This document shows, in pieces, positions 33,901 through 42,519 of a stretch of 64,000 bases of DNA. The notes under the pieces are model-generated. The model made no database searches and had not been told where the DNA came from. It saw only the letters and a program-made list of their open reading frames with translations. The position numbers and the translations under genes were made by a program. Position 1 is the stretch's first letter. Each line of letters begins with the position of its first letter. The stretch comes from Cohaesibacter haloalkalitolerans (GTDB lineage Bacteria; Pseudomonadota; Alphaproteobacteria; Rhizobiales; Cohaesibacteraceae): positions 1 through 64,000 of the forward strand of contig NZ_QNUM01000002.1 in NCBI RefSeq assembly GCF_003574655.1. Direction: 5' to 3'.

Positions 33901-35919
33901 TCATGAAACCAGGGCGCGCGGCTTGATCGTCTCAGACTTCAAGACATCGCCTGCCGGAGCATCGGCCTTTCGAACAGACAGGAAGGCACCAAGTTCGCTT
34001 GCGGGGACTGGTGGCGACCAGTAATAGCCCTGCACATACCGGCCACCAAGTCCGGTGACGACAGCCAGTTCCTCGGCTGTTTCCACCCCCTCGACAATGC
34101 ACTCCACCCCCATGTCACGGCTGAGCGCCAGCAATGATTTGACGATCTTGTAACTCGCCGGCTTCTTGTCGAGATCGGAGACAAAGCTGCGATCGATCTT
34201 GATCGTGGTCAGAGGGAAAGCGTGCAGCTGTGTGAGGCTCGAAAAGCCGGTGCCGAAATCATCAAGCGATATGCCGCAGCCCAGCGTCTTGAGAGCAGCG
34301 ACAGCGGCTCTTGTCTGTGCCACGTTGCCCATAGCTGCCGTTTCCGTTATTTCGAAATCGATGCGGCGCGGATCGACCCGGCTGTGCATGACCACCGCAG
34401 CCAGCTTGGCAACCCGCTCCACCGAGCTGACATCATGGGCAGACAGGTTGAAGGACAGGTTGACGTCCCCTGGCCAGTCCGAGGCAACGGCAAGTGCCTT
34501 TTTCAGCAGGATGAGGGTGATCTCCCCGACCTTGCCGCTGCGTTCGGCGATGGGGATGAAGACAGCCGGAGACACCGTGCCGACCATCGGGCTCTCCCAT
34601 CGGGCCAAAGCCTCCAAAGCAGCGACACGATGGGACCGGATATCGATGATGGGCTGGAAATGAACGGTCAGTTCCTTTTCCAGATCCGCAGCCCTGATAG
34701 CCTGTTCTATCATGCTGCGGGCTTCCAGCTCGTGCGCCTGTTCCTTGGCGAACAGACCCGGATAGCCGCGATTGGCCCGCTTGTTCTGATACAGCGCATA
34801 GTCGGCGCATTCATAAAGTTCGTGCGGGGTCCGGGCCACATCGGGATAGACGGCATAACCGATGGAACCTGAAATACTGATCCTGACATTTTCGACAAAA
34901 AAGGGCTCGCGGAGCGCAGTGCAAATGTTTTCGCCTGTCAGCAACAGCTCCGAATTGGAATTGCGCGACTTGATGAGCAGGGCAAACTCATCGCCGCCGA
35001 GGCGGGAAACCAGCACATGGCTGCCCAGAATTCCGTTCAATCGCTCGGCCACCTGCATCAGCAGCTGGTCGCCAATATTGTGGCCGTGCAGGTCGTTGAC
35101 CGCTTTGAACCCGTCAAGATCGAGGATTCCGACCGCCAGGCGGCGACTGTTTTTCTGGGCAAAAGCGATTTCATCGTCGAGATTGCTGAAGAATAGGCGA
35201 CGATTTGGCAATCCTGTCAGACTGTCCAGATTGGCAAGGGTTTGATTGTGTTCACTGGCCTTCTGCAATGCGGCCTTGGAATAGACCGCCTCCCTGAAAT
35301 GGCGCGATTGCACATAAACAATCGTCAGCAACATAGCCGAAGCGACTGCAAGATTGACCCCCATGGTCATCAGGGCCGTGTCCCCGGTCAGCAGCAGTCG
35401 CCCGACGAGCGGCACATACACGATGATGGCAACCTGATAGGCAGCAATGCGCAGATGCATCAGGAAGACCACGATGCAGACCCCGGAAATCGCCATGAAG
35501 TAGGCGATATTGACACGAACGACATGGTCTCCGACTTCAAACAGCGTGAGAGCCCAACAGGAAACGACGATCGGCAACACGCCACCGAGCAGTCTGGTTC
35601 TGGCCATCGCCTTTCTGGCCTGCCCAATTGTCATGAACCTCGATCGCGTGCTGGTCCAGTGAACAATGCGCAGAACTGCAAAGACAGAAAAGACAGCCGG
35701 TACGGAAAATGTCAGCCAAGCCGGGGCGCAGTCCTTGCTGGTCAGAGCCGCCCCCCATATCGAGGTCAGCAGGATGACGTGTATCAGAGGCAAATGGCGG
35801 GAGCAGGCTTCATATTGTGCCTGAACAATTTCAGGCCCGTTTTCGCGAGACCGAATGTAATAAAGATCCCAGATCTTTTTGATAATCTCGGCGTTCAAGG
35901 TTCCGCCCTCTGCACTCAT
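33901..35919 (-). CDS. Membrane-bound GGDEF-EAL protein (cyclic-di-GMP synthase/phosphodiesterase)
   Basis: 672 residues from ATG 35919; an in-frame ATG at 35958 adds 13 residues and is equally possible since neither has a clear ribosome site. About 200 N-terminal residues contain five to six hydrophobic helices and form a MASE-like sensor. The GGDEF domain has intact SRLGGDEFALL (about 305-317) and DLDGFKAVNDLHGHNIGDQLL. The EAL domain has HFQPIIDI and LEALARWESP, followed by FNLSAHD, DFGTGFSSL, KIDRSFV and VEGVETAEE, so the phosphodiesterase residues look intact too. Net direction of c-di-GMP change is not predictable. Monocistronic. Confidence 0.93.
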   Translation of the reverse strand: MSAEGGTLNAEIIKKIWDLYYIRSRENGPEIVQAQYEACSRHLPLIHVILLTSIWGAALTSKDCAPAWLTFSVPAVFSVFAVLRIVHWTSTRSRFMTIGQARKAMARTRLLGGVLPIVVSCWALTLFEVGDHVVRVNIAYFMAISGVCIVVFLMHLRIAAYQVAIIVYVPLVGRLLLTGDTALMTMGVNLAVASAMLLTIVYVQSRHFREAVYSKAALQKASEHNQTLANLDSLTGLPNRRLFFSNLDDEIAFAQKNSRRLAVGILDLDGFKAVNDLHGHNIGDQLLMQVAERLNGILGSHVLVSRLGGDEFALLIKSRNSNSELLLTGENICTALREPFFVENVRISISGSIGYAVYPDVARTPHELYECADYALYQNKRANRGYPGLFAKEQAHELEARSMIEQAIRAADLEKELTVHFQPIIDIRSHRVAALEALARWESPMVGTVSPAVFIPIAERSGKVGEITLILLKKALAVASDWPGDVNLSFNLSAHDVSSVERVAKLAAVVMHSRVDPRRIDFEITETAAMGNVAQTRAAVAALKTLGCGISLDDFGTGFSSLTQLHAFPLTTIKIDRSFVSDLDKKPASYKIVKSLLALSRDMGVECIVEGVETAEELAVVTGLGGRYVQGYYWSPPVPASELGAFLSVRKADAPAGDVLKSETIKPRALVS

Positions 35920-36118
35920 CCCAATGAGATCCGAGGGTAGAGAGCAAGGGTAAATCAATCATTGCGTGCCGAGGTAATTTTGGGCTACCTATACTAAAAT
36001 AGTAGATACAGGTAACAAAAACGTTCCATTTTCTCTTTAAATGTCAGAAACATAGTCAAATCTACCGATCACTTTAAACGGTAATTCTGACAATCATTTT
36101 TACCCTCCGTATTGATAA

Positions 36119-36150
36119 TAAAAAAGCGCAACCCGATGTCGCGCTTTTTC
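36119..36150. terminator. Bidirectional terminator downstream of the ompA-like operon
   Basis: AAAAAGCGC (36121-36129) pairs with GCGCTTTTT (36141-36149). It lies about 75 bp after the stop of the helix-hairpin-helix gene; the A/T flanks allow termination both ways. The AT-rich 35960-36118 is the promoter region of the GGDEF-EAL gene. Confidence 0.8.
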
Positions 36151-36224
36151 CTGATGCTCATTTCCGATGCCATTCCTGTTGCAGTTTTCTGTTGAGCTGG
36201 CCAACAGCTGAGGAAACAGAGATA

Positions 36225-37136
36225 TCAGCTTCTGGAGCTTTCCACTTCCCCCTTGGCAACGCGCATGGAGAAAGCCGTCGCCTGACCGGAGGACAGCAGC
36301 TTGGCCTGTGCCACCCAGTTTTCACGATCGATCCGCCCCTTGAAGCTGAGGAAGGTGGAGACATAGTTGACTTCGCCACGATCCCAGTCGGCAATCTGCT
36401 TGAAATGATAGATACCCATTGCGTTGAGCTTGCCCTCGATCACCTTGCCAATACCCTTGATCTGCTTGAGATCATCTGCCTTGCCTTCGATAGGGGCCTC
36501 AAGGGCCAGCGGTTTGGTTCCGACTGCCTCGGCCTTCTGCTGAGCCGTAGCCCCCTTTGGCAGGGCTGCAAGTGCCTGTTCGAGCTTCTGCTCCTCGGTC
36601 CTGGCTTCAGTTTCGCTGATTGCGCCAGACGATGCGGCCGCAGGATCTGGCGCGTCTTTTGATGCGTCATCTTGCGCTTCCGGAGCTTTATCAAGCAGCC
36701 CCTCGCCCGCCATGCCTTCGGCAACCTTGGTCGGGTCGACACTGGTGTCATAGGCCTTGGTTTCAGGCGCTATCGTTTCCTGGGCTTTCCCCTCGGCGCT
36801 GGCGGCAGGTGCCATTTCCTCGACCGGAACGACGCTCTGCTCGACTGGCAGCGGTGCTTCCCTGCCACCGGGAACCGGCGCGCCGGTCATGGCCACAGAG
36901 GCGGCAGCAGCACTGTCGGCTTCTGCGGCAGACGCCCCTTCAGCCGCCTCAAGAGGAAACGCCTCGGCGGCTTTGCGGGCGGCTGCCGCGGCTGGATCAT
37001 AGAGAGCTTCGGCCCGGTTGGTCAGATCCTGCCCCTGCTTACTGGCCAGAAAGGCCCTGAGAGCACAGCCAAGCAAAGCACCGATGATGACGGCCAGTAT
37101 GATGAGCAGCAGTTCCTGCCCGATTAATGCGGTCAT
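36225..37136 (-). CDS. Membrane-anchored protein with C-terminal helix-hairpin-helix domain
   Basis: 303 residues. One N-terminal membrane helix (LLLIILAVIIGALLGCALRAF, about 9-29), then ~170 residues of Ala/Glu/Pro-rich low complexity, and a C-terminal helix-hairpin-helix domain starting LKQIKGIGKVIEGKLNAMGIYHFKQIADW (about 222-250), as found in proteins that bind DNA non-specifically and in several OmpA-linked inner-membrane proteins. GGGAGGG precedes the ATG. Cotranscribed with the 37-aa peptide (11 bp gap) and the OmpA/BON protein. It could link envelope and nucleoid, but that is inference from domain content only. Confidence 0.8.
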   Translation of the reverse strand: MTALIGQELLLIILAVIIGALLGCALRAFLASKQGQDLTNRAEALYDPAAAAARKAAEAFPLEAAEGASAAEADSAAAASVAMTGAPVPGGREAPLPVEQSVVPVEEMAPAASAEGKAQETIAPETKAYDTSVDPTKVAEGMAGEGLLDKAPEAQDDASKDAPDPAAASSGAISETEARTEEQKLEQALAALPKGATAQQKAEAVGTKPLALEAPIEGKADDLKQIKGIGKVIEGKLNAMGIYHFKQIADWDRGEVNYVSTFLSFKGRIDRENWVAQAKLLSSGQATAFSMRVAKGEVESSRS

Positions 37137-37147
37137 GGCACCCTCCC

Positions 37148-37261
37148 TCAGTGTTTCGCTTGATCTTGGTCTTGCGGTTCACAGGCAAACCAGCCGATGA
37201 TCGCTCCAAGGACAACTCCCAACAGGAGCAATGGATAGAGATTTGCAATAAGATATCCCAT
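37148..37261 (-). CDS. Small membrane protein, 37 aa, in the ompA-like operon
   Basis: ATG at 37259-37261 with AGGAG 8 nt upstream. The peptide has one hydrophobic helix (ANLYPLLLLGVVLGAIIGWFA, residues 6-26) and a short polar tail (CEPQDQDQAKH). It lies 18 bp after the OmpA/BON gene and 11 bp before the helix-hairpin-helix gene, each with its own ribosome site, so it is very probably translated from the same mRNA. Too short for common annotation limits. The helix motif LLGxxLGxxIGW is similar to the first helix of the next gene's product (IGALLGCALRAF), which suggests membrane assembly with it. Confidence 0.75.
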   Translation of the reverse strand: MGYLIANLYPLLLLGVVLGAIIGWFACEPQDQDQAKH

Positions 37262-37279
37262 GTTCAAACTCCTGATGGT

Positions 37280-38746
37280 CTATTGCTGCAGAATGACGAA
37301 TTCGATGCGGCGGTTCTTTGCCTTGCCTTCCGGGGTATCGTTGTCGGCCACCGGCTGGCTCTCGCCAAACCCTTTGGCCTCCAGCCGGTCCGGGCTGAGG
37401 CCCGCACTACCCAGATAGGCAACGACAGCTCCGGCTCGCTTTTCCGACAGCGTAAGATTGGCAGCATCATCCCCGTCACTGTCGGTATGGCCTTCAACCA
37501 CTATGTGGCTTTCCGGGCAGCGGCGGGCGGTAAAGACCAGCCCATCGAGCAAACCGAAGGAATCCGATGAAATCGTCGCCTCGCCGCTGTCAAAGAAGAT
37601 CGTGTTCTGTGCCAGCGCTCCGCGCATCAGGGCCTGACAGCGGTCTGCATCAACCGCTTCGCCCGGCGCACTGACGGTCAGTTGCGGGGTGAAGGCAATG
37701 GAAGCAGGCAGCGCTGCCTTGAGCGAAGTCTGAAGCTGTTCAAGCGCCCCATCATAAAATGCGCTGCCGCTGAGGGTCAGCCCATCGCTTGACAATCTGG
37801 CCTCGCCGCCATCAAGTCGGCTGACTGCCTGAAGCACGGCGGTTGTAATCCTGTTGTAGTCATCGGCACCAAGACCGGCGATCTCTTCGCCCGGCCGCAC
37901 CGACATCGTGTCTGCAACGGCAGCAAAGCCGAATTTGCGGCGCGCCAGCGTGAGGATATCATCCTTGATGGCCTGACTGGGGACAGCCCCATTGAGCACC
38001 ACGCCGTCGGAGGATCGGGCAATCGCGAAGCCATCAATCGACGTGGCAGCGCTCGCATCAGACGCTGCGGGTTCAGATGCCGCCAGTAGAGGCTCGGAGA
38101 TCTGGAAATCAACGGTGATGCTGCCCAGATCGGCCTTGGCCAGCGTTTCCTGCAGCTTCTTGTAAAGGGCGAGACCTTCAGGGCTGGCATCAAGCGCGCC
38201 GGAGACGGTCAGTTTGCCATCAATCAGCATCGCCTTGCCCTCGGGCAGATCGGCCAGCAGAGTCGTTGCCAGCGCAACCGCCTTGTCGATCTCCTTGGGG
38301 GCGCCGCGCGCTGCGGTAACATTGTCAATGTCGAGATCCATGCCCGTCATCGCTGCCGAGATTTCAGCCGGTGCCTTTTTCAGAACGTCATAGGGCAGAT
38401 AGCCGATCATCGTGAGGGCATTGCCCTTGCGGCTCAGCCCCCAGGTGTAGGGGCTCTGGGCGGCGAGAAGGTCGGTCTTGTCCTTGACGATGCGAACGCC
38501 CCACTCGGCCAGCAGCAATTCGGACGCCCATTCGGACGCCCCTTCTTCCGGTGCCGTGCCGGTCAGTGTCGCATCGCGGCCCTTGAAGGAAACGGAAGCC
38601 CAATCCATATCCTTGGCTTCCAGAATCCCGAGGGCTCTGCCGGTAAGGTCTGCTTCGATCTTTTCGGTTTCGCCGTAAAGGGAAAGCCCGGCAACTGCGG
38701 CAACCGCCAGCGCACCGGGGATCAACCAGCTTTTCAGCAATGACAT
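37280..38746 (-). CDS. OmpA-family protein with BON-like repeats
   Basis: 488 residues. An N-terminal signal/anchor (about 4-24) is followed by repeated ~70-residue BON-like units in the central region (for example VSFKGRDATLTGTAPEE, LTVSGALDASPE, GVVLNGAVPSQAIKDDILTLARRKF, LTLSGSAFYDGALEQLQ), and a C-terminal OmpA peptidoglycan-binding domain with FDSGEATIS, VEGHTDSDGDDAANLTLSEKRAGAVVAYL and KGFGESQPVADN.TPEGKAKNRRIEFV (about 385-488). The layout recalls mycobacterial ArfA (BON plus OmpA). First gene of a three-gene operon. Confidence 0.9.
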   Translation of the reverse strand: MSLLKSWLIPGALAVAAVAGLSLYGETEKIEADLTGRALGILEAKDMDWASVSFKGRDATLTGTAPEEGASEWASELLLAEWGVRIVKDKTDLLAAQSPYTWGLSRKGNALTMIGYLPYDVLKKAPAEISAAMTGMDLDIDNVTAARGAPKEIDKAVALATTLLADLPEGKAMLIDGKLTVSGALDASPEGLALYKKLQETLAKADLGSITVDFQISEPLLAASEPAASDASAATSIDGFAIARSSDGVVLNGAVPSQAIKDDILTLARRKFGFAAVADTMSVRPGEEIAGLGADDYNRITTAVLQAVSRLDGGEARLSSDGLTLSGSAFYDGALEQLQTSLKAALPASIAFTPQLTVSAPGEAVDADRCQALMRGALAQNTIFFDSGEATISSDSFGLLDGLVFTARRCPESHIVVEGHTDSDGDDAANLTLSEKRAGAVVAYLGSAGLSPDRLEAKGFGESQPVADNDTPEGKAKNRRIEFVILQQ

Positions 38747-39025
38747 TGTGGCAATTCCTTCCTATGATCCACTGGGCATCCGTCGGATGTCGTCGGTGAC
38801 AGAAGTGGAACCCAATCCTTGGCAGAGTATCCCAGCAATCTTTCAGGACCAAGACCATGAGCCCCGCGGCAGGACGAAATTTACGGTTTATTCAACTTTT
38901 TAACTGTGCGAGGGTGTTCCGCCCGCTTCTACAACCAATTCATTGAAGACTCGGGCGCCGATTTTCCACCCCACAGGCGGCCATCCCTCTTTCGCCAATC
39001 ATTCCAGACAGTTCGCGACAGCTTC

Positions 39026-40255
39026 ATGACAGACCAGAGCCTTTCGAAAGTCCAAGCCAGACGCATCGCCCTCAGGGCACAGGGGTTCCTGCCGCAGCGG
39101 CGGAGCCTCAAACGGGTGGACAAGCGCCATCTGGACGGAGTTTTCGAACAGGTTTCCCTGTTGCAGATCGACTCGGTCAACGTGCTGGATCGCGCCCACT
39201 ATCTCACGCTGTTTGCCCGCCTTGGTGCCTATGACAAGGCCACGGTCGACCGCCATCTGCACGAGGTTTCAAAATCGGGAGCACAAAAGGCCTATTTCGA
39301 ATATTGGGGGCATGAGGCGTCGCTGCTGCCCGTCAGCCTCTATCCGGCGCTCACATGGCGCATGGAACGAGCCCGCCAGCATCAGGGTGTCTGGGGCAAC
39401 CTGTCCCGTTACGCAAAAGAGAACCCGGACGTCATCAATTCCGTGTTGGAAGAGATCGGGGCACGTGGTCCGCTATGTGTGTCGGATCTGGAACGGCGCG
39501 GCAGTCGCTCGGGCTCCTGGTGGGGCTGGAATGACAGCAAGATCGCGCTGGAGTTCCTGTTCTGGTGCGGGCATATCGTTGCGGCGGGGCGACAGGCTTT
39601 CACCCGCTACTATGACCTGCCCGAGCGCGTGCTGCCCGCAGCCATTCTCGGGCAACCGGCGCTCGATAGCCATGAGGCGCACCGCCAGTTGATGGCGCTG
39701 GCAGCCAAGTCCCATGGCATCGGCTCGGAGAAATGCTTGCGGGACTATTTCCGCCTGTCCCCTGATGGCGCGCGACAGACCCTTGGCAGTCTTCTGGAAG
39801 AAGGCATCATCGAACCGGTTGAAGTAGAAGGATGGCAGGGGCCGCTCTACCGGCACAAGGAAGCCAGCCTTCCGGCCCGCGCCACCTGTCAGGCTTTGCT
39901 GGCGCCATTTGATTCCCTCATCTGGTATCGCGACCGGGTGGAAACCCTGTTCGATTTCCGCTATCGCATCGAAATCTACGTGCCGAAAGAGAAAAGGCAG
40001 TATGGCTATTATGTCCTGCCCTTCCTGATGGGAGACAGGCTGGTGGCGCGGCTTGACCTCAAGGCCAACCGGCAGGAAGGCATTCTCGAAGTGTTTGCCG
40101 CTCATGGCGAACAGGGTATCGACAAGGGTAAGGTGGCCGACGCCCTGGCGACAGAGCTGGCACTGATGGCAGGATGGATGGGGCTTGGGACGATACGAGT
40201 GGGGACAGAAGGGGATCTGTCCAGCTCGTTGGGGGAGGCAGTCAACAGACTGTAA
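39026..40255 (+). CDS. Winged-helix DNA glycosylase family protein (YcaQ/AlkZ-like)
   Basis: 409 residues from ATG 39026, chosen because the family begins here; the frame is open further upstream. The sequence follows the HTH_42/YcaQ family: ARRIALRAQGF near the start, LLQIDSVNVLDRAHYLTLFARLG (about 45-68) with the QxD element used by YcaQ for catalysis, YWGHEASLLP, and the C-terminal LLAPFDSLIWYRDRVETLFDFRYRIEIYVP. E. coli YcaQ unhooks interstrand cross-links and removes N7-alkylguanines. The 47-aa peptide gene lies convergently at its 3' side. Confidence 0.9.
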   Translation: MTDQSLSKVQARRIALRAQGFLPQRRSLKRVDKRHLDGVFEQVSLLQIDSVNVLDRAHYLTLFARLGAYDKATVDRHLHEVSKSGAQKAYFEYWGHEASLLPVSLYPALTWRMERARQHQGVWGNLSRYAKENPDVINSVLEEIGARGPLCVSDLERRGSRSGSWWGWNDSKIALEFLFWCGHIVAAGRQAFTRYYDLPERVLPAAILGQPALDSHEAHRQLMALAAKSHGIGSEKCLRDYFRLSPDGARQTLGSLLEEGIIEPVEVEGWQGPLYRHKEASLPARATCQALLAPFDSLIWYRDRVETLFDFRYRIEIYVPKEKRQYGYYVLPFLMGDRLVARLDLKANRQEGILEVFAAHGEQGIDKGKVADALATELALMAGWMGLGTIRVGTEGDLSSSLGEAVNRL

Positions 40256-40262
40256 TCGTCAT

Positions 40263-40307
40263 GATGCGCGGATCACTTTTGCGTGAAAAGTCACGATCCC
40301 GCGCATC
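40263..40307. terminator. Large imperfect hairpin between convergent genes
   Basis: GATGCGCG/CGCGCATC at the base, then GATC/GATC and ACTTTT/AAAAGT higher up form a ~45-nt stem-loop directly after the ycaQ-like stop (8 bp) and the 47-aa peptide stop (15 bp). No long T-run follows, so function as terminator or 3' stabiliser is inferred from position. Confidence 0.5.
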
Positions 40308-40321
40308 CGCGCTTGTGGCTG

Positions 40322-40465
40322 TTACTTGTTGCAGGTGCAGCAGCAGGCAGACGGGGCGATCAGGTTGCAGACAACGGACCGGAAGGCATCACGGCAAAGA
40401 CCGTAGGCTTCACGGGAGAGTTTGAGACGCGAAACTCTTGCACTAGCGATGGTATAGCTCGACAT
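40322..40465 (-). CDS. Cysteine-rich small protein, 47 aa
   Basis: ATG at 40463-40465 with a textbook AAGGAG site 8 nt upstream and a stem-loop 15 bp after the stop. The first ~20 residues (MSSYTIASARVSRLKLSREA) are basic and helix-prone. Six cysteines follow at positions 24, 33, 41, 42, 43 and 45, four of them packed in the C-terminal SACCCTCNK. No membrane helix. The shape, leader-like N-terminus plus cysteine-dense C-terminus, fits a metal-binding or redox peptide, or a modified-peptide precursor, but no maturation enzyme, transporter or metal regulator is adjacent. I do not recognise the family. Flanked by AT-rich promoter DNA upstream (40480-40560). Confidence 0.65.
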   Translation of the reverse strand: MSSYTIASARVSRLKLSREAYGLCRDAFRSVVCNLIAPSACCCTCNK

Positions 40466-40649
40466 GGTTCAGCTCCTTAGCGGATTTTTTTGGTTTTTGA
40501 TTTAAAGCAACTCTAAACTAGATCATCAGCATCCACAAGCGCTCCGACATGATCCAAATCGCATGTTTGGTATGAGCAATATCTATGATAAGCCTCTGAA
40601 GAAATTCCATCCCCCCGCATTTCTCCGCTTTTCAAGAAAGACAACTCCC

Positions 40650-41288
40650 ATGAATAAGCTGGACCTTGACCGCATTCAATGCGTCATCTTTGATCTGGAC
40701 GGCACCCTGGTCGATAGTGAAATCCTGAGCCTGCAAGGCTATTGTGACACGGTGCCCGATCTGGACTGGGACGTGAACTATATGGTCGCCAACCTGCGCG
40801 GCGTACAGTTTCACAAGATCGTCGAAGCAATGGAAGGTCGGGTCGGCCACAAATTGGCCGATGATTATGAAACCACCTACCGTGCCCATGTGGCCGAGTT
40901 GTTCGAAGCCGGGCTGAAGGCCTATCCGGATGTGCTGGAAGTGGTTCCGGCCCTCAAGATCGCCAAATGCATCGCCTCGGCAGGCCCCATCAAGAAAATG
41001 CGCCACTCGCTTGGCCTCACTGGCCTGCTGCCGTATTTTGAAGGTCGCCTGTTCAGCTCCTATGATGTCAAACTCTGGAAACCGGATCCGGGCCTCTTCC
41101 TCTATGCAGCCAAGTCGATGGGCTTTGCTCCGGAAAACTGTCTGGTGGTCGAAGACAGCGAAGTCGGTATCGAGGCTGCGCAGCGGGCCGGTATGCAGCA
41201 CATGTTGCATTTGCCGGAAGGCCACGAGGTCTACGAAGGCTATGACGGCGCCGTGCTGCATCGCTATCGCGACCTGCCCCTGAGCTAA
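40650..41288 (+). CDS. HAD-superfamily hydrolase (beta-phosphoglucomutase/GPH-like phosphatase)
   Basis: 212 residues from ATG 40650; an upstream in-frame ATG at 40563 lies in the AT-rich promoter of the opposite peptide gene. Motif I DLDGTLVDSE (about 11-20), motif II serine in IASAGPIKK, motif III lysine in KLWKPDPGLF, and motif IV VVEDSEVGIEAA are complete. This is the cap C1 group acting on small sugar phosphates; similar to YieH/YniC-type proteins. Followed after 20 bp by a 61-aa membrane protein gene and then a hydroxyacid dehydrogenase. Confidence 0.9.
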   Translation: MNKLDLDRIQCVIFDLDGTLVDSEILSLQGYCDTVPDLDWDVNYMVANLRGVQFHKIVEAMEGRVGHKLADDYETTYRAHVAELFEAGLKAYPDVLEVVPALKIAKCIASAGPIKKMRHSLGLTGLLPYFEGRLFSSYDVKLWKPDPGLFLYAAKSMGFAPENCLVVEDSEVGIEAAQRAGMQHMLHLPEGHEVYEGYDGAVLHRYRDLPLS

Positions 41289-41308
41289 CAGCAAAGAGGA
41301 ACAAAAAG

Positions 41309-41494
41309 ATGCCTGAAACGCCCCCGGAACTGGATCTGGCACCCGACAAGCCTGGCCTGACAAAGGGAAAGGCAGGGCCAGAGAGGGTGCGTCAACGGAT
41401 GGAGCAGTTCGACAGGGACACTCGCGACAAGCTTATAGCCGTGCTTGTCTGCTTCATCTTGCTCGGCGCATTCTTTCTGTATATTCAGGGCTGA
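41309..41494 (+). CDS. Small C-terminally anchored membrane protein, 61 aa
   Basis: ATG with GAGGA about 9 nt upstream, 20 bp after the HAD gene. About 40 polar residues (Pro-rich start, then VRQRMEQFDRDTRDK) precede one hydrophobic helix LIAVLVCFILLGAFFLYIQ at the C-terminus. No family recognised. The spacing suggests cotranscription with the HAD gene and the dehydrogenase that starts 33 bp later. Confidence 0.7.
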   Translation: MPETPPELDLAPDKPGLTKGKAGPERVRQRMEQFDRDTRDKLIAVLVCFILLGAFFLYIQG

Positions 41495-41527
41495 CCAGTC
41501 AAAACCACAACAAGACGAACAAACGCC

Positions 41528-42460
41528 ATGAAATGCCTAATCGTACAGCCTGTCCATGAGGAAGGCCTAGACCTGTTGCGACAGAACGGGATTGAACCCG
41601 TGATCTGTCCTGATCCGTCCATGTCCACCGTCGCCTCGCTGGTGCCGGGCTGCGAAGCCGTCATCACGCGCGATGCGGGCTTCAAGGAAGAGGCCTTTGC
41701 TGCCGCCGACATCCTCAAGGTGGTTGTCGTGCATGGTGCGGGGCATGATGCCGTTGACAAGGAATCAGCCACCCGCCACGGCGTACTGGTCTGCAACACC
41801 CCCGGTGCCAATGCGCAGTCGGTTTCCGAGCTGGCCCTTGGGCTGGCGCTGGCTGCGGCCCGTCTGCTTCCCGCAGCAGACAGGGAAGAGCGGGCCGGAA
41901 AATTCGGTTTCCGCAACCGCAACAAGACCGTTGAACTGCAGGGCAAGACCGCACTGGTGGTCGGCTGGGGTCATACCGGCTCGCGCCTTGGCAAGATGCT
42001 GCGCGGCGCCCTCGACATGAGGGTTCTGGTGCATTCGCCACGGGCCAGCGATATCGGCGATTTCGACCGCGCCAGCTCGCTGGAAGCCGGGCTTGCAGAG
42101 GCAGATCTCATCTCGCTGCACACCCCGTTTCGTCCCGAAACCCGCCACATGATCAACCGGCAAAGCCTTGCGCTGACCAAGCCGGGAGCCATTCTGGTCA
42201 ACACAGCCCGGGCCGGACTGGTGGACGAGGATGCTCTGCTGGAAGCTCTCAACTCTGGCCATCTGTTTGCTGCCGGGCTTGATGTCTATCAGGATGACGC
42301 TCCACAGGGCGCGCTCGGGCAGTCGGATCGCGTGATCTTTGCGCCCCATCTGGGTGGCGCCACCGAAGAAGCCATGCGCCGGATCGCCGTTGCCTCGGTG
42401 CAGAATGTGCTGACCGCTCTCTCCGGCAAGCGCCCGGCCACCAGTCTCAATCTGGGATAA
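41528..42460 (+). CDS. D-isomer-specific 2-hydroxyacid dehydrogenase (phosphoglycerate dehydrogenase-like)
   Basis: 310 residues. The N-terminal half has VVVHGAGHDAVDKESATRHGVLVCNTPGANAQSVSELALGLALAAAR, the catalytic-domain signature. The NAD-binding loop is TALVVGWGHTGSRLGKMLRG (about 142-161), where the usual GxGxxG reads GWGHTG. Then SLHTPFRPETRHMINRQSLALTKPGAILVNTARAGLVDEDALLEAL with the catalytic Arg region, and HLGGATEEA with the catalytic histidine near 276. Normal length. NAD(P)-dependent reduction of a 2-oxoacid; substrate unassigned. Confidence 0.92.
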   Translation: MKCLIVQPVHEEGLDLLRQNGIEPVICPDPSMSTVASLVPGCEAVITRDAGFKEEAFAAADILKVVVVHGAGHDAVDKESATRHGVLVCNTPGANAQSVSELALGLALAAARLLPAADREERAGKFGFRNRNKTVELQGKTALVVGWGHTGSRLGKMLRGALDMRVLVHSPRASDIGDFDRASSLEAGLAEADLISLHTPFRPETRHMINRQSLALTKPGAILVNTARAGLVDEDALLEALNSGHLFAAGLDVYQDDAPQGALGQSDRVIFAPHLGGATEEAMRRIAVASVQNVLTALSGKRPATSLNLG

Positions 42461-42467
42461 TCCAGTG

Positions 42468-42490
42468 GGCCGACCGGTCGCCGGTCGGCC
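42468..42490. terminator. Perfect hairpin between convergent genes
   Basis: GGCCGACCGG and CCGGTCGGCC with a TCG loop, 8 bp after the dehydrogenase stop and 30 bp before the nucleosidase stop. T-runs are absent, so termination is likely but not certain. Confidence 0.6.
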
Positions 42491-42519
42491 TCACACAAAA
42501 CACGAGCTGCGGGCGAGAC

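Noticed and set aside
40322-40465. Idea that the cysteine-rich peptide is a methanobactin precursor
   Set aside because: Leader-plus-cysteine layout is similar, but no mbnB, mbnC or associated transporter genes are nearby and the core spacing differs.
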